Positions 28,871-38,492 of a stretch of DNA of 64,000 nt are shown in pieces. The notes beneath the pieces were generated by a model. It ran no database searches and had not been told where the DNA came from. It was given only the letters and a program-made list of their open reading frames with translations. Position 1 is the first letter of the stretch. Each line of letters opens with the position of its first letter. Origin of the DNA: Burkholderia sp. BCC0506 (GTDB taxonomy: Bacteria; Pseudomonadota; Gammaproteobacteria; Burkholderiales; Burkholderiaceae); the NCBI RefSeq assembly GCF_902833145.1, contig NZ_CADFEN010000003.1, forward strand, positions 529,797-593,796, read 5' to 3'. The position numbers and the translations under genes were made by a program.

Positions 28871-31822
28871 ATGTCCCTCGACACGAACAACGTCCGCCAA
28901 GGCGGCTGCGGCTCGGGCCAATGCGCGTGCAAGAGCGCCGCCCAGGCGCGCGCCCGCGATCCGTTCGACGAAACCGACTACGGCACGCCGCAACGGCATG
29001 CCGATACCGACGTCACGCTCGAAATCGACGGCCAGCCGGTGACGGTGCCGGCCGGCACGTCGGTGATGCGCGCGGCGATCGAAGCCGGCATCAACGTGCC
29101 GAAGCTGTGCGCGACCGACTCGCTCGAACCGTTCGGCTCGTGCCGCCTGTGCCTCGTCGAAATCGAGGGCCGGCGCGGTTATCCGGCGTCGTGCACGACG
29201 CCCGCCGAAGCCGGGATGAAGGTGCGCACGCAATCGGACCGGCTGCAGTCGCTGCGCCGCAACGTGATGGAGTTGTACATCTCCGACCACCCGCTCGACT
29301 GCCTCACCTGCCCGGCCAACGGCGACTGCGAGCTGCAGGACATGGCGGGCGTGGTCGGCCTGCGCGAAGTGCGCTACGGCTTTGACGGCGCGAATCACCT
29401 GAAGGACACGAAGGACGAATCGAACCCGTACTTCACGTACGACCCGTCCAAATGCATCGTCTGCAACCGCTGCGTGCGCGCGTGCGAGGAAACGCAGGGC
29501 ACGTTCGCGCTGACGATCGCCGCGCGCGGCTTCGAATCGCGCGTCGCCGCCGGCGAAAGCGAATCGTTCATGGCGTCGGAATGCGTGTCGTGCGGTGCGT
29601 GTGTCGCCGCGTGCCCGACCGCCACGCTGCAGGAAAAATCCGTCGTGCAGCTCGGCCAGGCCGAACACTCGGTCGTCACGACCTGCGCGTACTGCGGCGT
29701 CGGCTGCTCGTTCAAGGCCGAGATGAAGGGCACGCAGGTCGTGCGCATGACGCCGCACAAGAACGGCCTCGCGAACGAAGGCCACGCATGCGTGAAGGGA
29801 CGCTTCGCGTGGGGCTACGCGACGCACAAGGACCGCATCACGAAGCCGATGATCCGCGAGAAGATCACCGACCCGTGGCGCGAAGTGAGCTGGGACGAAG
29901 CCCTCACCTACGCGGCGACGCAATTCCGCAAGCTGCAGCAGAAGTACGGCCGCGATTCGATCGGCGGCATCACGTCGTCGCGCTGCACGAACGAGGAAAC
30001 CTATCTCGTGCAGAAGCTCGTGCGCGCCGCGTTCGGCAACAACAACGTCGATACCTGCGCACGCGTGTGCCACTCGCCGACCGGCTATGGCCTCAAGACG
30101 ACGCTCGGCGAATCGGCCGGCACGCAGACGTTCGCATCGGTCGGCCAGGCCGACGTGATCGTCGTGATGGGCGCGAACCCGACCGACGGGCACCCGGTAT
30201 TCGGCTCGCGGCTGAAGCGGCGCGTGCGCGAAGGCGCGAAGCTGATCGTGATCGACCCGCGCCGCATCGACGTCGTCGACGGCCCGCACGTGAAGGCCAC
30301 GCATCACCTGCAGTTGCGCCCGGGCACCAACGTCGCGATCGTCAATGCGCTGGCGCACGTGATCGTCACCGAAGGGTTGGTGGCCGACGCGTTCGTCGCC
30401 GAGCGCTGCGACACGCGCGCGTTCGAGCAATGGCGCGACTTCGTCGCGCAGCCCGACAATTCGCCCGAGGCGACCGCGGACGTGACGGGCGTGCCGGCCG
30501 AGCGGGTGCGCGAGGCCGCGCGCCTCTACGCGACAGGCGGCAACGCCGCGATCTATTACGGCCTGGGCGTCACCGAACACGCACAGGGCTCGACGACGGT
30601 GATGGGCATCGCGAACCTCGCGATGGCGACCGGCAACGTCGGCCGCGAAGGCGTCGGCGTCAATCCGCTGCGCGGCCAGAACAACGTGCAGGGTTCGTGC
30701 GACATGGGCTCGTTCCCGCACGAACTGCCCGGCTACCGCCACATCGGCGACGCCGCCGTGCGCGCGCAGTTCGAAGCAGCCTGGTCGGCCACGCTGCAGC
30801 CGGAGCCCGGGCTGCGCATCCCGAACATGTTCGACGCGGCGCTCGACGGCAGCTTCAAGGGGCTCTACTGCCAGGGCGAGGACATCGTGCAGTCGGACCC
30901 GAACACACAGCACGTGGCGGCCGCGCTGTCGGCGATGGAATGCATCGTCGTGCAGGACATCTTCCTGAACGAGACGGCCAAATACGCGCACGTGCTGCTG
31001 CCGGGCTCGACCTTCCTCGAGAAGGACGGCACGTTCACGAACGCGGAGCGCCGCATCTCGCGCGTGCGCAAGGTGATGCCGCCGCTCGCCGGCTACGCGG
31101 ACTGGGAAGTCACGCTGCTGCTGTCGCGGGCGCTCGGCTACGACATGCACTACTCGCATCCGTCGGAAATCATGGACGAGATCGCACGGCTCACGCCGAC
31201 CTTCTCGGGCGTGTCGTACGAGAAGCTCGACGCGCTCGGCAGCATCCAGTGGCCGTGCAACGAACACGCGCCGGAAGGCACGCCGACCATGCACATCGAC
31301 CAGTTCGTGCGCGGCAAGGGCCGGTTCGTGATCACCAAGTTCATTCCGACGCCGGAGAAGGTCACGCAGCGCTATCCGCTGATCCTGACGACCGGCCGCA
31401 TCCTGTCGCAATACAACGTCGGCGCGCAGACGCGCCGGACCGAGAACGTGCGGTGGCACGAAGAGGATCGCCTCGAGATCCATCCGCACGACGCACAGGA
31501 TCGCGGAATCCGCACCGGCGACTGGGTCGGCATCGAATCGCGCGCGGGACAGACGGTGCTGCGCGCGCTCGTGACGGAGCGCATGCAGCCGGGCGTCGTG
31601 TACACCACGTTCCACTTCCCCGAATCGGGCGCGAACGTGATCACGACGGACAGCTCCGACTGGGCGACCAACTGCCCCGAATACAAGGTCACGGCCGTGC
31701 AGGTGCTGCCGGTTGCGCAGCCGTCCGACTGGCAGCGCGCGTATGCGCGCTTCAACACGGAGCAGCTCGACCTGCTCGAGCGCCGCGCCGCCGCGCCGGC
31801 CGCCGCGACGACAGGCAAGTGA
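28871..31822 (+). CDS. fdsA: NAD-dependent formate dehydrogenase, molybdenum-containing alpha subunit
   Basis: Catalytic subunit that oxidises formate to CO2 at a bis-MGD molybdenum centre. Order: an extra N-terminal Cys-rich segment (GGCGSGQCAC), a [2Fe-2S] ferredoxin domain (GSCRLCLVEIEG), a His/Cys3 [4Fe-4S] site (DHPLDCLTCPANGDC), two ferredoxin-type [4Fe-4S] clusters (CIVCNRCVRAC and CVSCGACVAAC), then the molybdopterin domains opening with TTCAYCGVGCSF. Cys400 in CARVCHSP is the expected molybdenum ligand, so this is the cysteine, not selenocysteine, form. Length 983 residues. The same frame is open upstream inside fdsB; MSLDTNNVRQ was chosen, with GGAG 7 bases ahead. fdsD follows after 7 bases. 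Confidence 0.95.
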   Translation: MSLDTNNVRQGGCGSGQCACKSAAQARARDPFDETDYGTPQRHADTDVTLEIDGQPVTVPAGTSVMRAAIEAGINVPKLCATDSLEPFGSCRLCLVEIEGRRGYPASCTTPAEAGMKVRTQSDRLQSLRRNVMELYISDHPLDCLTCPANGDCELQDMAGVVGLREVRYGFDGANHLKDTKDESNPYFTYDPSKCIVCNRCVRACEETQGTFALTIAARGFESRVAAGESESFMASECVSCGACVAACPTATLQEKSVVQLGQAEHSVVTTCAYCGVGCSFKAEMKGTQVVRMTPHKNGLANEGHACVKGRFAWGYATHKDRITKPMIREKITDPWREVSWDEALTYAATQFRKLQQKYGRDSIGGITSSRCTNEETYLVQKLVRAAFGNNNVDTCARVCHSPTGYGLKTTLGESAGTQTFASVGQADVIVVMGANPTDGHPVFGSRLKRRVREGAKLIVIDPRRIDVVDGPHVKATHHLQLRPGTNVAIVNALAHVIVTEGLVADAFVAERCDTRAFEQWRDFVAQPDNSPEATADVTGVPAERVREAARLYATGGNAAIYYGLGVTEHAQGSTTVMGIANLAMATGNVGREGVGVNPLRGQNNVQGSCDMGSFPHELPGYRHIGDAAVRAQFEAAWSATLQPEPGLRIPNMFDAALDGSFKGLYCQGEDIVQSDPNTQHVAAALSAMECIVVQDIFLNETAKYAHVLLPGSTFLEKDGTFTNAERRISRVRKVMPPLAGYADWEVTLLLSRALGYDMHYSHPSEIMDEIARLTPTFSGVSYEKLDALGSIQWPCNEHAPEGTPTMHIDQFVRGKGRFVITKFIPTPEKVTQRYPLILTTGRILSQYNVGAQTRRTENVRWHEEDRLEIHPHDAQDRGIRTGDWVGIESRAGQTVLRALVTERMQPGVVYTTFHFPESGANVITTDSSDWATNCPEYKVTAVQVLPVAQPSDWQRAYARFNTEQLDLLERRAAAPAAATTGK

Positions 31823-31829
31823 GGCAGCC

Positions 31830-32081
31830 ATGGACCACGACCACCTGATCGACATGGCCAACCAGATCGGCGCCTTCTTCGAATCGATGCCCGATCGAGA
31901 CGAAGCGCTGACCGGCATCGCCGAGCATATCCGGCGCTTCTGGGAGCCGCGCATGCGTCGCGCGTTGTTCGCCGCGCTCGACGATCCGTCGAGCGCGGCC
32001 GGACAGCGCGCCGCGCCGATCGTGCGCGATGCGATCGCCGCACATCGCGCATCGCTCGTTCCTGCCGCGGTGCCCGCCTGA
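31830..32081 (+). CDS. fdsD: formate dehydrogenase delta subunit
   Basis: Small 83-residue subunit (MDHDHLIDMANQIGAFF, later IRRFWEPRMR) of the FdsD family, needed for assembly or cofactor insertion in the soluble formate dehydrogenases. It is read 7 bases after fdsA. In Cupriavidus the order is fdsGBACD, with fdsC, an FdhD-like sulfurtransferase, between A and D; here no room exists for fdsC. It is convergent with the flavoprotein gene, whose stop lies 9 bases away. Confidence 0.9.
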   Translation: MDHDHLIDMANQIGAFFESMPDRDEALTGIAEHIRRFWEPRMRRALFAALDDPSSAAGQRAAPIVRDAIAAHRASLVPAAVPA

Positions 32082-32089
32082 ACGCGCGG

Positions 32090-33736
32090 CTACGCGGACA
32101 CCGACATGCCCGCGAACCAGCTTTCGCAGTGGCGCAGCAGCGCGTTCGCGTCGGTTGCCGTGCGCCCGCGCGCGGCCACATAGCCGTCGGGCCGCAGCAG
32201 ATAGAACGACGGCCGCGAGCGGCCGTACTCCTGCGCGAGGCCCGCCACCCCGTCGCCTTCGGCGTCGGCGACACGCCACACGCGTACCGCCTCCGGCATG
32301 ATCCGTTCGAGCCCCTGCACGAGCGCCCGCGCATCGGCCGGGATCGACGGCACCTCGCCGGCCTCGGTATCCACCGGCTCTTCCAGCAGCAACAGCGTGA
32401 AGCTCGCCGGATCGTGAAGATCGTATAGCCGCGCCGTGCCGGGCGCGCGGCCGAGCGGCCCGTCGAGCACGTGCACGAGTGCGTCGGGCGCACGCTCGCC
32501 CGCGCGCGGGCCGCCGTCGAGCACGCGCTCGAGCGTGAGCGGACTCTTCCGGTACTGCACGCCGAGCTCGCTCACCGTGCGCCTGACCGCGTCGCGCATC
32601 GGCCCGAACGACGCCAGCAGCGGCACGACGTGATCGCGCAGCAGCTTCATCGCGCCGCGCTCGGCTTCGACGACCTGCGTGACGAAACCGGTCTGCCGCA
32701 ACACGTCGCGCTCGATCGGATGGCGCTCCGCGTGATACGTGTCGAGCAACCGCTCCGGCGCGCCTGCGCCGAGGACGCGTGCGAGCTTCCAGCCGAGGTT
32801 GAACGCCTCCTGGATGCCGGTGTTCATGCCCTGCGCGCCGGCCGGGCTGTGGACGTGCGCGGCGTCGCCCGCGAAGAATACGCGGCCGTGACGCAGCCGG
32901 TCGACCATCCGGCTGTGCAGGTGGAAATACGACGACCACGCGAGATCGCTTGGCGAGATCGATGCGCCGACGCGCGCACGAATGATCGCGTCGCACTCCT
33001 CGAGCGACGGAGCCGGCGCGCCGGGCGACGCGTCGCTGCGGGGCGGCCGGTCGGCGACGAGCCGGTAACGTCCGCCCCCCATCGGAAACAGGCCCGCGAT
33101 GCCGGCGGGCGTCGTGAACAGGTGGATCTCCTCGTCCGGCCAGTCGGGTATCGCCGCGAAATCGGCCAGCAGGAACGTCTGCTCGAATGCATGCCCGGCA
33201 AAGCCCAGGCCGAGCAGATGCCTGACCGTGCTGTGCGCGCCGTCGGCCGCAATCAGGTACGACGGGGCGAACGACTCGTCGCGACCGTCGGCGCGGTGCA
33301 GCGTCACGTCGAGCGACGTGCCGCCCGCGTCGCATGCCGTCAGCGTCGTACCGCGTTCGACGGTCACGCCCATTCCGGCCAGATGCTCGGCGAGCAGCCG
33401 CTCGGTGACGCTCTGGTCGAGAAACATCAGATACGGATAACGCGTTTGCAGCGGATCGAAATCGAGCCGAGCGATCACGCGGCCATCGGCATGCAGCTCG
33501 GCCGCATGCGCGCGATGGCCGAGCGCGAGAAACGGTTCGACCGCGCGATGCTGCTCCAGCAGCTCGAGCGTACGCGCCTGGATGCCGATCGCACGCGAAA
33601 ACGGCGCGGGCGCGACGAGACGGTCGATGATGCGCACCGGCACGCGGGCCCGCGCGAGGCTCATCGCCGCGGCAAGGCCGGTCGGCCCCGCGCCGACGAT
33701 CAGCACGGGCGGGATATCGGGCAATGTGTCAGCCAT
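32090..33736 (-). CDS. FAD-dependent aromatic hydroxylase-type monooxygenase
   Basis: Flavoprotein of the group A (PHBH/phenol 2-monooxygenase, TfdB) family. The dinucleotide fold motif GAGPTG is at 15-20, the second FAD motif GDAAHVHSPAGAQGMN near 285-300, and a C-terminal thioredoxin-like domain (about 410-540) ends the protein, as in PheA/TfdB/MhpA relatives. Length 548 residues. The substrate is unknown; the neighbours give no degradation pathway. The start MADTLPDIPPVLIVG was chosen just ahead of the FAD fold; the open frame continues to 33868 and would then overlap the divergent TPR gene. Confidence 0.85.
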   Translation of the reverse strand: MADTLPDIPPVLIVGAGPTGLAAAMSLARARVPVRIIDRLVAPAPFSRAIGIQARTLELLEQHRAVEPFLALGHRAHAAELHADGRVIARLDFDPLQTRYPYLMFLDQSVTERLLAEHLAGMGVTVERGTTLTACDAGGTSLDVTLHRADGRDESFAPSYLIAADGAHSTVRHLLGLGFAGHAFEQTFLLADFAAIPDWPDEEIHLFTTPAGIAGLFPMGGGRYRLVADRPPRSDASPGAPAPSLEECDAIIRARVGASISPSDLAWSSYFHLHSRMVDRLRHGRVFFAGDAAHVHSPAGAQGMNTGIQEAFNLGWKLARVLGAGAPERLLDTYHAERHPIERDVLRQTGFVTQVVEAERGAMKLLRDHVVPLLASFGPMRDAVRRTVSELGVQYRKSPLTLERVLDGGPRAGERAPDALVHVLDGPLGRAPGTARLYDLHDPASFTLLLLEEPVDTEAGEVPSIPADARALVQGLERIMPEAVRVWRVADAEGDGVAGLAQEYGRSRPSFYLLRPDGYVAARGRTATDANALLRHCESWFAGMSVSA

Positions 33737-33866
33737 GGAAACCTCGATGACACGCGACTCTGCAAGTCTACGCCGCTCCGCGTGACGGGGCCATATGCCA
33801 ACCGGCCGATACGCGGCCCCGTCGCGCGGTGTGGGAAAATACGCGCTTTCCGCCAGTTTTAGCCTC

Positions 33867-35702
33867 ATGGATTCCGCATTCGACCGGGCGTACGCCGCAC
33901 ACCGCGCGGGCCGCCTCGCCGAGGCCGAGCACGGCTATCGCGACGCGCTCGCCTCCAACCCTGCCGACGCCGACGCGCTGCACCTGTTCGGCGTACTGCG
34001 GCACCAGCAGGGCCAGCATGCCGAAGCAGCCGATCTCGTCGGTCGCGCCGTCGCACTGCGTCCGGACGATGCCGCGCTGCAGCTCAATCTCGGCAACGCA
34101 CTGAAAGCGCTCGGCCGCGTCGACGAAGCGATCGACCGGTTTCGCAACGCGCTCACGCTCGCGCCCGAATTTCCGCTCGCGCATTACAACCTCGGCAACG
34201 CGTATGCGGCGCTGCACCGTCACGACGATGCGATCGACGCGTTCGGCCGCGCGCTGCGGCTCACGCCCGACGACGCGTCGATCCACAACAATCTCGGCAA
34301 CGCGCTGAACGCGCTCGGCCGCCACGACGACGCGCTCGCCGCGTTCGGTCGCGCGCTCGAGCTCCGGCCGGGGCATGCGGGTGCGCACAACAACCTCGGG
34401 ATGGCGCTGAGCGCGATGGGGCGCGCCGACGATGCGATCGCGCACTTCCAGGCCGCGATCGCCGCGCAGCCCCGTTTCGTCGCCGCCCATTTCAACCTCG
34501 GCAACACGTTCGATGCGGTCGGCCGGCATGCCGAGGCGGCCGCGGCATTCGAAGCCGCGCTCGCGCTGCACCCGCCGTTTCCGCTCGCGCTGTTCGGGCT
34601 CGCGAACGCGCTCTGCGCACAGGGGCGCCACCGCGACGCGCTGCCGTACTACGAGCGCGCCGTCGGGCTCGATCCGTCGTTCGGGCTCGCATGGCTGAAT
34701 CTCGGCAACGCGCATCACGCGCTCGGCGCGCACGAGATGGCGCTGCGCGCATTCGAGCAGGCGCTGCGCGTCGCGCCCGATCTCACGCTCGCGCGGCTGC
34801 ACCGTGCGGTCACGCTGCTGACGCTGCGCGACTTCACGCGCGGCCTGCCCGCCTACGAAGCGCGCCACGAGACGCCCGGCGCGACGCCGCTCGGCGCGCT
34901 GCCGCGCTGGCAGGGCGAGCCGATCGCCTCGCGCGCGCTGCTGATCCGCGCGGAACAGGGGTTCGGCGACACGCTGCAGTTCGTCCGCTTCGTGCCGCTG
35001 GCCCGCGCTCGCTGCGCGCGCGTCGTGCTCGAAGTCCAGCCGGAACTCGTCGCGCTGCTGGCGCCGGCCGCGTCGCGCTGGCGCGTGACGCTCGTCCCGC
35101 AAGGCGCCGCGAAGCCGCCCGCCGCGGACGTCGCCTGCACGCTGATGAGCCTGCCGTTCCTGCTCGGGCTTCAACCGGAAGACATCGTCGGCTCGCGCTA
35201 CCTCGACGCACCCGACGGCGCCCGCCGGCGCTTTCGCGGCTCGCTCGGCGGGCAGTCGAAACGCAAGTTCGGGCTCGCATGGTCCGGGCGCCGGCAGGCG
35301 CAGGAAAACCGCTCGATGCCGTTCGACGCGCTCGCGCCGCTGCTCGCGCTGCCGGACATCGACTGGATCGTGCTGCAGCCCGCGCTCGACGACGACGAAC
35401 GGGCGCGCGTCGACGCGCATCCGCGCGTGCATCGTCTCGACGGCCGGCTGAACGATTTTGCCGATACGGCCGCGCTGATCGAGCGCCTCGACGGCGTCGT
35501 CACGATCGACACGGCTGTCGCGCACCTCGCGGGCGCGCTCGGCAAGCCGCTGTGGGTCATGCTGCCGTTCGCGGCCGACTGGCGCTGGTTCACCGGCGAC
35601 GACTGCCCGTGGTATGCGCACGCCCGCATCGTCCGCCAGCCGGCGCCGAGCGCGTGGGCCGACGTGGCGGCCGCGGTGGCCGGCCTGCTCCGCGAAGCCT
35701 GA
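33867..35702 (+). CDS. TPR-repeat protein with C-terminal glycosyltransferase-like domain
   Basis: The N-terminal half (about 1-330) is a run of around nine tetratricopeptide repeats with the LNLGNALKALGR-type consensus repeated almost verbatim (YNLGNAYAALHR, NNLGNALNALGR, FNLGNTFDAVGR). The C-terminal half (about 375-605) has RAEQGFGDTLQFVRF, a LAWSGRR strand and an IDTAVAHLAGALGKP motif, a pattern of the GT-B ADP-heptose:LPS/O-GlcNAc-transferase-like families. Such fusions may modify proteins or glycans; none is proven here. Length 611 residues, no signal peptide. The ATG at 33867 was chosen over upstream in-frame codons. Divergent from the flavoprotein gene, with a terminator-like hairpin after it. 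Confidence 0.85.
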   Translation: MDSAFDRAYAAHRAGRLAEAEHGYRDALASNPADADALHLFGVLRHQQGQHAEAADLVGRAVALRPDDAALQLNLGNALKALGRVDEAIDRFRNALTLAPEFPLAHYNLGNAYAALHRHDDAIDAFGRALRLTPDDASIHNNLGNALNALGRHDDALAAFGRALELRPGHAGAHNNLGMALSAMGRADDAIAHFQAAIAAQPRFVAAHFNLGNTFDAVGRHAEAAAAFEAALALHPPFPLALFGLANALCAQGRHRDALPYYERAVGLDPSFGLAWLNLGNAHHALGAHEMALRAFEQALRVAPDLTLARLHRAVTLLTLRDFTRGLPAYEARHETPGATPLGALPRWQGEPIASRALLIRAEQGFGDTLQFVRFVPLARARCARVVLEVQPELVALLAPAASRWRVTLVPQGAAKPPAADVACTLMSLPFLLGLQPEDIVGSRYLDAPDGARRRFRGSLGGQSKRKFGLAWSGRRQAQENRSMPFDALAPLLALPDIDWIVLQPALDDDERARVDAHPRVHRLDGRLNDFADTAALIERLDGVVTIDTAVAHLAGALGKPLWVMLPFAADWRWFTGDDCPWYAHARIVRQPAPSAWADVAAAVAGLLREA

Positions 35703-35710
35703 CCGCAAAC

Positions 35711-35741
35711 GAGAAAGGGAGCGCATCGCGCCCCCTTTCTC
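35711..35741. terminator. hairpin between convergent TPR and MFS genes
   Basis: Stem GAGAAAGGG (35711-35719) with CCCTTTCTC (35733-35741) and an inner GCGC/GCGC; T-tract is weak. Confidence 0.55.
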
Positions 35742-35783
35742 GATGTGATGCGCGGCCGATGCCGCGCGCCATGCCGGTCGCCG

Positions 35784-37079
35784 TCAGGCCGACTTGTACT
35801 GGTTGCGCGCGTCGGCCGTGCGGTACAGCACGAGCGTCGCGATCAGGCCGCAGATCGCGGCCACGCTCAACCACAGTCCCGGCGCCGCCTTGTTGCCCGT
35901 CTGGTGGATCAGCAGCGTCGAGATCGCCGGCGTGAACCCGCCGATCGTCGTTGCGAGGCTGTAGGCAAGCGAGAAGCCGGCCGTACGCACGTCGGCCGGC
36001 ATCACTTCGGTGAGCGCGACGACCATCGCCCCGTTGTAGGACGCGTACAGGAACGACAGCCACAGCTCGACCGCGAGCAGGCGCAGGAACGACGGATCGC
36101 CGACGAGCCACTGCACGGCCGGGTAAGCCGACACCAGCGTCAGCACGGTGAACGCGATCAGGACCGGGCGGCGGCCGACGCGGTCGGACAGCGCCCCGGA
36201 CAGCGGCAGCCACACGAGATTCGAGATTCCGACGCAGACGGTCACGACGAGCGCGTCGAGCGATGACAGGTGCAGCACTTCCTTGCCGAAGGTCGGCGTA
36301 TAAGCGGTAATCATGTAGAACGACACCGTCGTCATGATCACCATCCCCATGCCGGCCACCACGACGCCCCAGTTGTCGAGCATCGAACGCATGATCTCGC
36401 CCATCGTCGGACGGTGACGCTTCGCAAGGAATTCGTCGGTCTCCTTCAGCGACCGGCGGATCAGGAACAGGAACGGCACGATCAGGCAGCCGATCAGAAA
36501 CGGAATGCGCCAGCCCCACGTGGTCATTTCCTCGGCCGGCAGCGCGCGGTTCAGCACGACACCGACGAACGCGGCGAACACGACGGCCACCTGCTGGCTG
36601 CCCGACTGCCACGACGTATAGAACCCCTTGTGCCCCTTCGTCGCGATCTCCGACAGATAGACCGACACGCCGCCGAGCTCGACGCCCGCCGAGAAGCCCT
36701 GCAGCAGCCGGCCGAGCAGCACGAGCACCGGCGCGAGCACGCCGATCGTCGCATAGCCCGGGATCGCGGCCACCGTGAGCGTGCCGATCGCCATCAACCC
36801 AAGCGTCAGGATCAGCCCCTTGCGGCGGCCGTGATGGTCGATGTACGCGCCGAGCACGATCGCGCCGACCGGCCGCATCAGGAAGCCCGCGCCGAATACC
36901 GACAGCGACAGCATCAGCGACGCGAACGCGTTGCCGCTCGGAAAGTACGTTTTCGCGATGGCCGACGCGTAATACCCGTAGACCATGAAATCGTACATTT
37001 CCAGGAAGTTGCCGCTGACGACCCGGAAGACGGTGCGGACTTTCGATTCCTGCGCGATGGCAGGGGACGCTGTAGACAT
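35784..37079 (-). CDS. MFS transporter, metabolite:H+ symporter (MHS) family
   Basis: Inner-membrane transporter with 12 predicted helices, of the MHS branch (KgtP/ProP/ShiA-like) that imports carboxylates, osmolytes or shikimate with protons. The N-terminal [19 protein letters not shown] is the MHS start, and DHHGRRKGL with [15 protein letters not shown] are the loop 2-3 and helix 4 signatures. The large cytoplasmic loop [13 protein letters not shown] is intact. Length 431 residues. The start [12 protein letters not shown] was chosen. The substrate cannot be deduced. Confidence 0.88.
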   Translation of the reverse strand: MSTASPAIAQESKVRTVFRVVSGNFLEMYDFMVYGYYASAIAKTYFPSGNAFASLMLSLSVFGAGFLMRPVGAIVLGAYIDHHGRRKGLILTLGLMAIGTLTVAAIPGYATIGVLAPVLVLLGRLLQGFSAGVELGGVSVYLSEIATKGHKGFYTSWQSGSQQVAVVFAAFVGVVLNRALPAEEMTTWGWRIPFLIGCLIVPFLFLIRRSLKETDEFLAKRHRPTMGEIMRSMLDNWGVVVAGMGMVIMTTVSFYMITAYTPTFGKEVLHLSSLDALVVTVCVGISNLVWLPLSGALSDRVGRRPVLIAFTVLTLVSAYPAVQWLVGDPSFLRLLAVELWLSFLYASYNGAMVVALTEVMPADVRTAGFSLAYSLATTIGGFTPAISTLLIHQTGNKAAPGLWLSVAAICGLIATLVLYRTADARNQYKSA

Positions 37080-37430
37080 GTTTTCTCGCTCAGCTGGATG
37101 GCGCGAATACCGCACCCCATGAATCCGACGATGCGCGACGCACACGGTGGGCCCGCGCGCCCGGGCATCGCTGCCCGCCGGTGGCGCGACGCGCAACGAC
37201 ACGCCGCCGGCATGATTCGCGAATCATGCCACGCCAGGCCGACATTTGCCTTGTAGTGCCCCGGCCACGGCCGTCGCGGCATCCGTCTCGTACAAGTCGC
37301 CCCTAAACGGACACAAGAATCAGATTGATCTGATCGACCTGCCTTCGCCGGCTGACCACAATGTCACGTTGCGACGACATTTCCGCGCCGCACCGGCACG
37401 GTCGCCCGTGTCGCGCGGCACACCCCTTTC
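37080..37430. other. divergent intergenic region between the MFS transporter and the 327-residue protein
   Basis: 351 bases without a supportable gene. The notable element is the palindrome at 37319-37334 (listed separately); the rest has no recognised site. Confidence 0.6.
37319..37334. promoter_or_regulatory. candidate operator, 16-bp palindrome
   Basis: ATCAGAT-TG-ATCTGAT, perfect 7-bp arms with a 2-bp spacer, between the divergent MFS and hypothetical genes. The regulator is unknown. Confidence 0.4.
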
Positions 37431-38414
37431 ATGACCCCATCGCCCCTTGTCCCGGTCGAAGGCGCGCTCGCCTGCCCTCGCATCCACCCGCTCGATGACG
37501 TCCCGCCGTTCGGTCGCGAATGGCGATTCCCCGATGCTTCCGACGCACGGCCCGGCAGGAACTGCGTCGCGACGCTGACGACGTCCTGCATCGATGTCGA
37601 CCGGCCGCACCGCGCGTGCCAATGGAAGCCGTGGCCCGCGGCAACATCGGCGCCCGCTCCGATCGGTACGCCCGTCGCGCCGGCTGCGGTCGCCGCCGGA
37701 CGCTGGCGCCCCCCGGCGCGCCGCCGTCGCGACCGGCGCGCGACGTATGCCGCCTGCTGGAGCATCGGCGCACTCGGCGTCATCGGCTGGCTGATCGGCA
37801 CGTACGAGCCACCTCCGGGGTTCGGTTCCGCGGATGCGATTCAAGCGGCCGGCGGTGCGCCCGATCACGTCACGAGATCGGCTGGCACCATCCATGTCGC
37901 CGCGGCTCGACCGGGTGCGTTGACGGGTGCGCTGACGCGCGCCATCCCGCAGCGCGACGTGGCGACGCCTGTCGCAAGCACGAGCGAGCCGCCACCCGCC
38001 ACGCACCGCGTCGCGCTTCGCCCGGCACCGCTTCATCCGCAAGCGACGGCCGACGTACGGCACGGCGTCCCTGCCTCGCCACGTCGGGCAACCGACCGGC
38101 GCACGACGGAGGCGCCGCCCCGCACCCAGGTCGTGCCACGGCTCGCGACACATCCGCCGATCGTGCATGCGCCGCGCCCGCGCGGCGCGACCGACATCGA
38201 CGCTCACGAGCGGTCCGGCCAGCCGCCGCGCATGGCGGATACGCGCGATACGCGCGACTCGCTCGACGATCCGGCCACGCTGATCGCCATGGCGAACGCG
38301 CTGCGCGCCACGCAGCCGGCTCGCCCGGCGCACCCGGGCGCGGCCGGCTTCGACTGGACGTCGCAACTGTCGCACCGCCGCGTGACCGACGTGCCGGACG
38401 CGTTCGCGCACTGA
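37431..38414 (+). CDS. hypothetical single-pass membrane protein
   Basis: A 327-residue protein that I do not recognise. Residues 1-100 are polar and Pro/Ala/Arg-rich; a single hydrophobic helix follows (about 107-125, SIGALGVIGWLIGTY); residues 126-280 are Pro/Thr/His-rich and low-complexity; the C-terminal 45 residues (DDPATLIAMANALR, FDWTSQLSHRR) look more ordered. The topology would put a short cytoplasmic head and a periplasmic linker on either side of the helix. Two other long frames overlap it; this one was kept because of the transmembrane helix and ordered C-terminus. The strong terminator immediately downstream supports a real gene. Confidence 0.6.
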   Translation: MTPSPLVPVEGALACPRIHPLDDVPPFGREWRFPDASDARPGRNCVATLTTSCIDVDRPHRACQWKPWPAATSAPAPIGTPVAPAAVAAGRWRPPARRRRDRRATYAACWSIGALGVIGWLIGTYEPPPGFGSADAIQAAGGAPDHVTRSAGTIHVAAARPGALTGALTRAIPQRDVATPVASTSEPPPATHRVALRPAPLHPQATADVRHGVPASPRRATDRRTTEAPPRTQVVPRLATHPPIVHAPRPRGATDIDAHERSGQPPRMADTRDTRDSLDDPATLIAMANALRATQPARPAHPGAAGFDWTSQLSHRRVTDVPDAFAH

Positions 38415-38424
38415 CCGCCGCGCA

Positions 38425-38461
38425 ATAAAAAACCCGGCGAAGGTCGCTTCGCCGGGTTTTC
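38425..38461. terminator. bidirectional intrinsic terminator
   Basis: Stem AACCCGGCGAAG (38431-38442) with CTTCGCCGGGTT (38447-38458), A-run on the left and T-run on the right, between convergent genes. Confidence 0.92.
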
Positions 38462-38492
38462 GCTCGTCCCGCTCCGTCCGTTCGACGAATCG

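Noticed and set aside
31713-31829. Extended N-terminus of fdsD within fdsA
   Set aside because: The TTG-started extension overlaps fdsA and has no FdsD homology; the ATG at 31830 is standard.
28475-31954. Very long antisense open frame opposite fdsB/fdsA
   Set aside because: An Arg/His/Ala-rich shadow frame created by high G+C third positions; the plus strand carries clear Fe-S and molybdopterin motifs.
37520-38428. Alternative 302-codon frame overlapping the 327-residue protein
   Set aside because: Arg-rich with no membrane helix or ordered part; the other frame has both.
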